Below are positions 1 to 4,600 of a DNA stretch of 5,292 bases, in pieces. Positions within the stretch are counted from its first letter, which is position 1; each line of letters starts with the position of its first letter. Made by a program: the position numbers and the translations under genes. This DNA is from an uncultured Oscillospiraceae bacterium. Lineage in GTDB: Bacteria > Bacillota > Clostridia > Oscillospirales > Acutalibacteraceae. The notes below the pieces were generated by a model, which did no database searches, was not told where the DNA came from, and saw only the letters and a list, made by a program, of their open reading frames with translations. Location of the stretch: NCBI GenBank assembly GCA_900549675.1, contig URPG01000158.1, positions 1 to 5,292 on the forward strand, in the 5' to 3' direction.

Positions 1-107
1 TTTTCTGTCAATCTATCGCGGCCCGGCTCCAGGAGGGCGCGAAGCAGGCAAAGGTAAACCGGGAGCCGCCCGCGAAGAAGGACGGCCCCGCCCATCAGGA
101 ACGATAG
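1..107 (+). CDS. C-terminal end of an unidentified upstream protein (partial)
   Basis: An open frame enters from the left edge (first full codon at 3) and stops at TAG 105-107, giving the last 34 residues, beginning FCQSIAARLQEGAKQAK and ending in a Lys/Pro/Arg-rich hydrophilic tail. The start and nearly all domains lie outside the window, so no function is assigned. It is believed real because its stop sits directly at the Shine-Dalgarno of the next gene (AGGAGGT 106-112), the tight packing expected in an operon, and because its GC-rich codon use matches the following genes. In related elements the genes before mobC are often large DNA-processing or DUF proteins, but nothing here decides which. 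Confidence 0.55.
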   Translation, partial: FCQSIAARLQEGAKQAKVNREPPAKKDGPAHQER

Positions 108-117
108 GAGGTATTTC

Positions 118-297
118 ATGCAGGAAAAATATAACCCGTTGAAGTCGGCGGAGCTCTCCGCCGAACAGAATTACAACATGATTGACGGCGTGATGAACAA
201 CACGCCTCCCGCCCCGGTTCTCCCGGAAGAAAAGCCGCTGGACAAGGTGAAGGACCCGCCCAGGCACAAGCGGAGCCGAGAGCGTGAGGAACGATAA
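118..297 (+). CDS. Small hydrophilic element protein, 59 aa, possibly DUF4316-like
   Basis: ATG 118 is preceded by a strong Shine-Dalgarno, AGGAGGT at 106-112, with 5 nt of spacing, which fixes the start. The 59-residue product has a short N-terminal part with the segment EQNYNMIDGVMNN (residues 16-28), a Pro-rich linker, and a very basic/charged C-terminus ending in KRSRERER-like residues. The NYNMIDG segment recalls the short C-terminal DUF4316-type module of proteins in Tn1549-like elements; that link is from memory and is uncertain. There is no membrane segment or enzymatic motif. Its stop TAA (295-297) shares one base with the mobC start (TAATG), so the two are probably translationally coupled. 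A role as a relaxosome or DNA-binding accessory is only a guess from its charge and context. Confidence 0.7.
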   Translation: MQEKYNPLKSAELSAEQNYNMIDGVMNNTPPAPVLPEEKPLDKVKDPPRHKRSREREER

Positions 298-638
298 TGC
301 CCCGGCGCAGGCGGAATATCCCGCTGTATGTGATGGTGTCCCCGGAGGAACTGGAACAGCTACACGCCCGCATGGACGAGGCGGGCGTCCACAACATGAG
401 CGCCTTTGTCCGCAAGATGGCCCTAAACGGCTATATCCTCCATGTTGACCTGTCACCCATCCGGGAGCTGGTTTCTCTGCAACGGCGGTGCTCCAACAAC
501 ATCAATCAGGTGGCGATTCACGCCAACACTTATGGCGTGTACCCGGACGAGATCGCCGGGCTTCAAAAGGACTATACCGAGCTGTGGGGACGAATGAACG
601 ACATACTCAAACAGCTTTCCGCAATCGTTGAGCTGTAA
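297..638 (+). CDS. mobC: MobC-family relaxosome accessory protein
   Basis: This 113-aa protein has the MobC layout. A basic N-terminus (PRRRR) leads into a ribbon-helix-helix-like region, residues about 7-48 (IPLYVMVSPEELEQL, then a helix ending SAFVRKMALNG). The conserved C-terminal signature is NNINQVAIHAN (residues 67-77), followed by a predicted helix. Proteins of this family bind oriT next to the nick site and help the relaxase melt and nick DNA. The start at 297 overlaps the upstream stop as TAATG, and a GAGGA box at 286-290 serves as Shine-Dalgarno. A strong terminator follows 2 nt after the stop. In related elements the CD1845-type gene and relaxase follow closely; here a defence operon of about 3.4 kb lies between. 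Full length for the family, with no visible damage. Confidence 0.9.
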   Translation: MPRRRRNIPLYVMVSPEELEQLHARMDEAGVHNMSAFVRKMALNGYILHVDLSPIRELVSLQRRCSNNINQVAIHANTYGVYPDEIAGLQKDYTELWGRMNDILKQLSAIVEL

Positions 639-640
639 GC

Positions 641-681
641 GCGGGGGAGCGGGGGCCGACCTTCGCTCCCCCGCTTTTTTT
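641..681 (+). terminator. Rho-independent terminator after mobC
   Basis: A perfect 11-bp GC-rich stem is formed by GCGGGGGAGCG (641-651) and CGCTCCCCCGC (664-674), with a 12-nt loop and a run of seven T (675-681). It begins 2 nt after the mobC stop and should end the upstream operon, insulating the following AT-rich cassette from read-through. GC-rich element DNA ends here. Confidence 0.92.
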
Positions 682-699
682 AATATCTTGAAAATACTG

Positions 700-730
700 T
701 ATTCCACACCCATATGAAGCATTTTCCACA
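700..730 (+). repeat. Two TTCCACA direct repeats, DnaA-box-like
   Basis: TTCCACA occurs at 702-708 and 724-730, exactly 22 nt apart, about two helical turns. The right copy, TTTTCCACA (722-730), fits the relaxed DnaA-box form TTWTNCACA; the left, TATTCCACA (700-708), differs from the classical TTATCCACA at two positions. They lie 60-90 bp upstream of the cassette promoter. They could bind DnaA or another regulator, but may be chance in AT-rich DNA. The rest of 682-790 shows no gene. Confidence 0.3.
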
Positions 731-791
731 ATCCTGCTATATCTATTATTGCAAAATTATGGCCTTTTTTATAGCTAATCTTGTAGGTAAG

Positions 792-807
792 TGATATAAT
801 TTATATA
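792..807 (+). promoter_or_regulatory. Extended -10 promoter for the Gabija operon
   Basis: A perfect TATAAT (795-800) is preceded by TGA (792-794), forming an extended -10 element (TGnTATAAT). No good -35 hexamer is found at 16-18 bp spacing (the position 772-777 reads TAGCTA), which is tolerated in extended -10 promoters. Transcription would start near 807, leaving a leader of about 40 nt before the gajA ATG at 847. As it lies inside the AT-rich block, the promoter probably came with the cassette. Confidence 0.7.
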
Positions 808-813
808 TTACAG

Positions 814-831
814 CCGAACTTTAGTATTCGG
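814..831 (+). promoter_or_regulatory. Small hairpin in the gajA 5' leader
   Basis: CCGAA (814-818) and TTCGG (827-831) form a 5-bp stem with an 8-nt loop. It sits just after the predicted transcription start and ends 3 nt before the Shine-Dalgarno AAGGAG (835-840). It could stabilise the 5' end of the mRNA or tune ribosome access. The stem is short and chance is possible. Confidence 0.35.
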
Positions 832-846
832 AGCAAGGAGCTTTTT

Positions 847-2523
847 ATGAAATTTGAGAATATAAAGATTAAGAATTTTAGAAATTTTGAAGATGTGAAT
901 ATTGATTTATCAAACAAGAATATTTTCTTTGGCTTAAATGATGTAGGTAAGACTAATTTTCTTTATGCTTTACGTTATATATTTGATAAAGATGTTCGCA
1001 AACTTAATCTAATAGATTCTGACTTTCATAATAAACAATTAAATAAAGTCATAGAAATTATTGTAACCCTTGATATTACTGATACAACTTGTACTGATTG
1101 TCAAAAACTACGTGCCCAGTTAAAAGGAGCATTATTAAGTGAGCACAAGAAAGTTTTTATTAAACTTGAAGAAAAATATGATACTCAAGAAATGCTTGCC
1201 TTGCCAATATTATATTGGGGCGGAGATATGGAACATCTACATGAAATGAAGCAAAGAGGCTATTTGTACGAATTGGATTATGTTTTTAATGTTATATATA
1301 TTGATTCTTATGTGGATTTGCACGCATTATTCAAGAAAAATGTCAACTTGCTTATTAAGAATGAAAGCGAAAAAGATAAGGAAATTTTAGATGACATACA
1401 GGGTACAGTAGATCAGTTAAATACGCATATATCATCTCTTTCTGGAATCAAGGAGTTTGAAAAAAGAATTGCACCTGAATACGAAAAATTCCGCAATGAA
1501 GGAATAACAGTTTCTGTAAAATCGGAGATTGCAGTTAAAGGGCTCTATTCTAATATTATTCCATATATAAAGCAGGACGACGATGATAATTTATACCCCA
1601 CTGCCGGAGAAGGTCGTAAGAAGCTGCTTGCATATTCGATTTTTGATTTGATAGCAGATGAAAGCGCAGAAAAGAAAATTAATTTGTTTTTAGTTGAGGA
1701 ACCAGAAAACCATTTACATAAGTCAATGCAAATTGCCTTATCACAAATTTTATTTACTGACAATAAATACACTTATTTATTTGTATCGACACATTCACCT
1801 TTTGTACTATATGAAATGGATAATGTCAACTTAATTCGTATTTATAGTGAAAGGAAAATCACAAGTGCCAGCACATTCTATAAAGTGCCGAATAACTTTG
1901 AAAAAAACCGAAAGATGCTAAATCGATCTTTAGCAGAGGCGATTTTTGCGGACAGAGTCCTGTTAGTGGAAGGCCCATCAGAAGAAATATTATTTGAAAA
2001 AGTCCTTTCAGTTATCAATCCCTTTTATGAGGCTGATGGAATATATGTCTTATCAGTTAAGGGCATTGGTTTTGAAACATATTTTACACTTTTAGATAAA
2101 TTAAATATTTTAAATGTGATCAAAACAGACAACGATTTGAGAAGTGTATCATCAAGTAAAAACTATAGTGTTCTTGGCTTCTCTCGTTGTAATAGTTTTA
2201 TTGGCGAGAAAATCCTTCCAACAGCAAGAATCTCCGAAAATACAGTAGAGGCAAAAAGAGAATTATATCATGAAAATATCAAATCTTTAGATGAGATACG
2301 AGATAAATATCATATTTATCTATCAAAGGTAGATTTGGAAAACGATTTGGATGAAGCTCTACATGATAAATTAGTGGAGTATTTAGGGGATTCTCCGGTT
2401 GACTATCTACAAGACTCAAAACACTATCATATGGTAAAGTTGATCGAAAAACTTTCCGATACAGATTGCCGAACGATTTATAAACACTATAACTTTGCCT
2501 GTTTAAAGGAGGTGTTCGAATGA
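847..2523 (+). CDS. gajA: Gabija nuclease GajA: OLD-family ATPase with TOPRIM domain
   Basis: GajA proteins are class 2 OLD nucleases: an ABC/SMC-type ATPase head fused to a TOPRIM DNA-cutting domain that assembles with the GajB helicase to block phage. Here, 558 aa compares with about 580 for the studied Bacillus cereus GajA. Seen in order: Walker A GLNDVGKT (29-36); a signature-like TAGEGRKK (252-259); Walker B with two acidic residues, INLFLVEEPE (278-287; E284, E285); H-loop STHSP (314-318); TOPRIM glutamates in LLVEGPSEE (372-380; E375, E379); SVKGIG (403-408); the acidic pair D428/D430 in KTDND; and an acidic YLSKVDLEND (491-500), possibly a further metal-binding part of TOPRIM. All core residues look intact. 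ATG 847 has AAGGAG (835-840) 6 nt upstream. Codon use is strongly AT-rich, unlike mobC or the relaxase. The frame overlaps gajB by 4 nt. The main alternative, another OLD nuclease without helicase partner, is made unlikely by the next gene. Confidence 0.9.
   Translation: MKFENIKIKNFRNFEDVNIDLSNKNIFFGLNDVGKTNFLYALRYIFDKDVRKLNLIDSDFHNKQLNKVIEIIVTLDITDTTCTDCQKLRAQLKGALLSEHKKVFIKLEEKYDTQEMLALPILYWGGDMEHLHEMKQRGYLYELDYVFNVIYIDSYVDLHALFKKNVNLLIKNESEKDKEILDDIQGTVDQLNTHISSLSGIKEFEKRIAPEYEKFRNEGITVSVKSEIAVKGLYSNIIPYIKQDDDDNLYPTAGEGRKKLLAYSIFDLIADESAEKKINLFLVEEPENHLHKSMQIALSQILFTDNKYTYLFVSTHSPFVLYEMDNVNLIRIYSERKITSASTFYKVPNNFEKNRKMLNRSLAEAIFADRVLLVEGPSEEILFEKVLSVINPFYEADGIYVLSVKGIGFETYFTLLDKLNILNVIKTDNDLRSVSSSKNYSVLGFSRCNSFIGEKILPTARISENTVEAKRELYHENIKSLDEIRDKYHIYLSKVDLENDLDEALHDKLVEYLGDSPVDYLQDSKHYHMVKLIEKLSDTDCRTIYKHYNFACLKEVFE
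2505..2514 (+). promoter_or_regulatory. Strong ribosome binding site for gajB inside the end of gajA
   Basis: AAAGGAGGTG lies 5 nt before the ATG at 2520 and is a near-perfect anti-16S match. Together with the ATGA overlap (2520-2523) it fixes the gajB start and suggests both coupled reinitiation and independent loading. It is clearly stronger than the AAGGAG site of gajA. Confidence 0.85.
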
Positions 2524-4022
2524 AATTATCTCCAATCCAAGAAGAAATAATTAAAATCCCTGGAAATTTAATCGTTCGAGCAAGTGCCGGGACTGGAAAA
2601 ACACATACAATGGTCAATAAAATTGTAAAAGAAATTGAGGACAATCATACTCATAAGGTTATTGCTGCAATTACTTTCACGATAAAAGCAGCGCAAGAGA
2701 TAAAGGATAGGCTTTCTGTTGATATAACTAATCATTTTATCGGAACAAATAATAGTTTTGTTATTGAGGAAATAATAAAGCCATTTATGAAAGATGTATA
2801 TGGTGCTGAATTTGACTTAGACATGAGTACGGATTATTCTGTTAAAGTAGAAACTTATCAAGCTGGTATTGATAAGATTAAATTAGAGGGTGTCCTTTGC
2901 TCTTATCTGGATAATAAAAAAAATTTTATATTTGATTTAGCTCAAAAAATTGTAGAAGAATCATTGGCCTGTAAACTTTATTTACAAGCAAAGTATTTTA
3001 AGATTTATATTGATGAATATCAGGATTGCGATAAATCAATGCATAAATTTTTTATGTACCTATGTGATGAACTATGTATTGATACTTTTATTGTGGGCGA
3101 CGAAAAACAATCCATTTATATTTGGAGAGGTGCTTATCCCGAGGCATTTAAGAATATTTGGGAAAAAACCAACTTTGAAAAAAGATTTATGGGAGATAAT
3201 TTCCGTTCATGCCAGCAAATTCAAAACTATTCTAATTTACTCTGTGAAGAAACACGTAGTCTTTATATTCCTACAGAAAACCTTGAGAATATTGTATGGC
3301 TAACACCCACAACTGTAGATTGGGCTTTAAATGTAATATCACAAATAGACGTTGGAAAAAAATCGGCTCTATTACGATTTAGTAATGAAAATGCAAAATT
3401 GGGGGCCGAGGCATTGACAATAGCAGGAATTGAATATAAATATATTCCACAAATTCCAATAGCAGATATTACTACTGATACTGCATGGTTATATTCAGCT
3501 GTTGCCAAGTATCTTATTTTAGAAAAGTATTCTGCATATGATGTTATTTCGGAAATACCAGTTGAGGGAAACGAAAGTAAAAAAACTATATCTGCTGTAA
3601 AAAAATTGCTTAATAGTATAGAGCTATCAAAGGATGATAAGTTTTCTTTTAATATTGCAGTTGAGAAATTAGCTGAATATTTAGGCTATCAAACCAGGGA
3701 AGAACATTTAAATAAATTGTATCAAACCGTTTCAGATAAAAGTTTTCATGTAGCTTTTGAGGCGGATAAATATCAACATATTGCAATTACATTTCATTCT
3801 TCCAAAGGCTTGGAATTTGAACAGGTAATTGTGTTTGCTGAAGATTATAGACTTTCAGATATGCCAAGTATTTATAATCATTATGTTTCTGTAACACGTG
3901 CTAAAAACAAGTTAGTTATTGTTAAATTGAATAATTACAATGCAAACTGCTTTCAAGCAAATTTGTCAAAACTATTCTTAAAAAGTGGATTAGACATATC
4001 AGATATTGTATTACCCAAATAG
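2520..4022 (+). CDS. gajB: Gabija helicase-like protein GajB (UvrD/Rep family, SF1)
   Basis: A compact superfamily 1 helicase of 500 aa, close to the length of known GajB (about 494) and much shorter than UvrD or PcrA. Motifs seen in order: Q motif SPIQEEI (4-10); Walker A ASAGTGKT (21-28); motif Ia AAITFTIKAAQEI (49-61); motif II IDEYQDC (164-170); motif III VGDEKQSIYIWRGA (192-205); motif IV NFRS (227-230); motif V ITFHSSKGLEF (423-433); motif VI VSVTRAKNKLVIV (456-468) with R460 as likely arginine finger. All are intact. In Gabija, GajB docks on a GajA tetramer and is thought to sense DNA ends or unwound DNA and stimulate GajA cutting. The start overlaps the gajA stop as ATGA with a strong Shine-Dalgarno, so both are made from one mRNA. 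A terminator follows the stop. A generic UvrD helicase is less likely given the short length and partner. Confidence 0.9.
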   Translation: MKLSPIQEEIIKIPGNLIVRASAGTGKTHTMVNKIVKEIEDNHTHKVIAAITFTIKAAQEIKDRLSVDITNHFIGTNNSFVIEEIIKPFMKDVYGAEFDLDMSTDYSVKVETYQAGIDKIKLEGVLCSYLDNKKNFIFDLAQKIVEESLACKLYLQAKYFKIYIDEYQDCDKSMHKFFMYLCDELCIDTFIVGDEKQSIYIWRGAYPEAFKNIWEKTNFEKRFMGDNFRSCQQIQNYSNLLCEETRSLYIPTENLENIVWLTPTTVDWALNVISQIDVGKKSALLRFSNENAKLGAEALTIAGIEYKYIPQIPIADITTDTAWLYSAVAKYLILEKYSAYDVISEIPVEGNESKKTISAVKKLLNSIELSKDDKFSFNIAVEKLAEYLGYQTREEHLNKLYQTVSDKSFHVAFEADKYQHIAITFHSSKGLEFEQVIVFAEDYRLSDMPSIYNHYVSVTRAKNKLVIVKLNNYNANCFQANLSKLFLKSGLDISDIVLPK

Positions 4023-4041
4023 AATCCTTTATATTGAGTGT

Positions 4042-4080
4042 AAAAGAGAGGGAAGGCTATGTACCTTACCTCTCTTTTTT
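4042..4080 (+). terminator. Rho-independent terminator after gajB
   Basis: The left arm AAAAGAGAGG (4042-4051) pairs with CCTCTCTTTT (4069-4078). After one G/A mismatch, AAGG (4053-4056) pairs with CCTT (4064-4067) around a 7-nt loop. A run of six T follows at 4075-4080. It lies 20 nt after the gajB stop and closes the defence operon. The A-run on the left side could give weak activity on the other strand too. Confidence 0.88.
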
Positions 4081-4090
4081 ATTAGCAAAT

Positions 4091-4125
4091 ACTTCGGGCC
4101 AAGTTGACCCGAAGTGCGCCGGGAC
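4091..4125 (+). other. Putative oriT: palindrome followed by AAGTGCGCC
   Basis: ACTTCGGG (4091-4098) and CCCGAAGT (4108-4115) form perfect 8-bp arms. Inside, CAA (4100-4102) and TTG (4104-4106) pair around G4103, so 4091-4115 is a palindrome broken only at C4099/A4107. It runs straight into AAGTGCGCC (4112-4120) and GGGAC. An inverted repeat just 5' of a (T)AAGTGCGCC core is the design of RSF1010/pIP501-type (MOBQ) nick regions. The relaxase encoded nearby looks MOBP-like, so the nick sequence need not be identical and its exact position is not claimed. The location between mobC and the relaxase supports oriT. An alternative is a protein-binding or terminator-like hairpin, but no T-run follows. 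Confidence 0.6.
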
Positions 4126-4149
4126 AAGATTCGCAAAGCCTCGACAACA

Positions 4150-4178
4150 TTGTTGCCTTGTTCCTAAAATGGTACAAT
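4150..4178 (+). promoter_or_regulatory. Promoter for the CD1845-type gene and relaxase
   Basis: TACAAT (4173-4178) is preceded by TGG (4170-4172), giving an extended -10, and TTGTTG (4150-4155) sits at 17-bp spacing as a weak -35. Transcription would start near 4185, about 30 nt before the ATG at 4214. A short palindrome, CAACA-T-TGTTG (4145-4155), covers the -35 and could be an operator. With terminators at 641-681 and 4042-4080, this promoter would make expression of the relaxase independent of mobC. Confidence 0.6.
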
Positions 4179-4213
4179 TATAGTAGGATAAAACAAAGAA
4201 AGGGGCTGTTTAC

Positions 4214-4507
4214 ATGAGACTGATATTTAAGATTTTTGCTTTGCCGTTCCTGCTGGTTCTGTCGCTTTTAGCGGCGGTGCTGATGTTCCTGTTTGATGTG
4301 GCCGGGTGGTTTCTTTCCCTGGCCTCGGGTATACTGGCTGTGATTGCCGTTGGCCTGTTTGTTCTGCAACACCAGCCCGTCGGCGGTGTGGCGTTCCTCG
4401 CCCTGGCTTTCCTGCTTTCCCCCTACGGGCTCCCGACTATCGCGGAGTTTTTGATTGGGCTTTTAGACGAGCTGAACTATTCCCTGCGGCGGTTCATCAC
4501 AAGCTGA
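4214..4507 (+). CDS. CD1845-family small membrane protein
   Basis: A 97-aa, very hydrophobic protein with about three predicted membrane segments: residues about 5-27 (FKIFALPFLLVLSLLAAVLM), 30-51 and 56-80, followed by a short amphipathic, charged C-terminus (LLDELNYSLRRFITS). It closely resembles the CD1845-type proteins that precede the relaxase in C. difficile CTn / Tn1549-like elements; their function is unknown. There is no signal-peptidase site or catalytic motif. The start is supported by an AAAGGGG Shine-Dalgarno (4199-4205) 8 nt upstream and by the promoter at 4150-4178. The gene is flanked by two related palindromes (4091-4115 and 4517-4541). GC-rich codon use matches mobC and the relaxase, so it belongs to the backbone, not the AT-rich cassette. 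It may serve at the membrane-side transfer apparatus, but this is conjecture. Confidence 0.85.
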   Translation: MRLIFKIFALPFLLVLSLLAAVLMFLFDVAGWFLSLASGILAVIAVGLFVLQHQPVGGVAFLALAFLLSPYGLPTIAEFLIGLLDELNYSLRRFITS

Positions 4508-4516
4508 CAGGCCGGA

Positions 4517-4541
4517 GCTTCGGGCCAAGTTGGCCCTAAGT
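4517..4541 (+). repeat. Second, diverged copy of the oriT-like palindrome
   Basis: This 25-nt segment matches 4091-4115 at all but four positions, sharing CTTCGGGCCAAGTTG. It is still palindromic: GGGC/GCCC and CAA/TTG pair around G4529, with one C/T mismatch (4521/4537). The compensating change at the inner pair (C4525-G4533) makes its centre better paired than copy one. It lacks the GTGCGCC core: AAGT is followed by CCAGAAC. The heptamer GCAAAGC occurs downstream of both copies (4133-4139 and 4550-4556). It may be a MobC/relaxase binding site or a relic of a duplication. Confidence 0.7.
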
Positions 4542-4556
4542 CCAGAACGGCAAAGC

Positions 4557-4576
4557 GGCGGCTCTACGGGGCCGCC
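4557..4576 (+). promoter_or_regulatory. GC-rich hairpin just before the relaxase ribosome binding site
   Basis: GGCGGC (4557-4562) pairs with GCCGCC (4571-4576) over an 8-nt loop. It ends 11 nt before the Shine-Dalgarno of the relaxase gene (4588-4597). No T-run follows, so it is not a standard terminator. It could lower or time relaxase expression in the mRNA, or form part of a DNA structure with the palindrome at 4517-4541. Confidence 0.45.
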
Positions 4577-4587
4577 ATTCTTCATGG

Positions 4588-4597
4588 AAGGAGGTGA
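4588..4597 (+). promoter_or_regulatory. Strong ribosome binding site that fixes the relaxase start
   Basis: AAGGAGGTGA is a full-length match to the 16S 3' end, 3 nt before ATG 4601. An upstream ATG at 4584 is in another frame and has no such site. Confidence 0.85.
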
Positions 4598-4600
4598 CAC

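Noticed and set aside
688..716. Possible second promoter, TTGAAA (688-693) with CATATG (711-716) at 17 bp
   Set aside because: The -10 matches the consensus at only three positions and there is no TG extension; the TGATATAAT at 792-800 is much better and closer to the gene.
13..731. Minus-strand open frames at 13-456, 116-415 and 453-731
   Set aside because: They lie opposite the coupled + strand genes including mobC, are rich in Pro/Arg/Gly/Ser as expected from reading GC-rich DNA backwards, and lack ribosome sites or family motifs.
641..846. tRNA or structured riboswitch in the gap before gajA
   Set aside because: Only the mobC terminator and a 5-bp hairpin were found; no cloverleaf or known riboswitch core is evident.
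1545..3508. Open frames at 1545-1772 (-), 2279-2644 (-), 3010-3303 (+) and 3263-3508 (-) inside gajA/gajB
   Set aside because: They are fully or largely inside well-supported genes with intact motifs and show no recognisable domain; the frames are chance.
847..4022. Alternative defence labels (PARIS, retron Septu-like, stand-alone OLD nuclease, RecBCD/AddAB-like)
   Set aside because: ATPase and TOPRIM are fused in one chain, no reverse transcriptase is present, and the partner is a short SF1 helicase without a nuclease domain, which together fit Gabija best.
682..4090. Insertion sequence, transposase or CRISPR array carrying the AT-rich block
   Set aside because: No transposase or integrase motif, no long terminal inverted repeats and no regularly spaced repeats were seen; only a 7-bp direct repeat is present at the edges.
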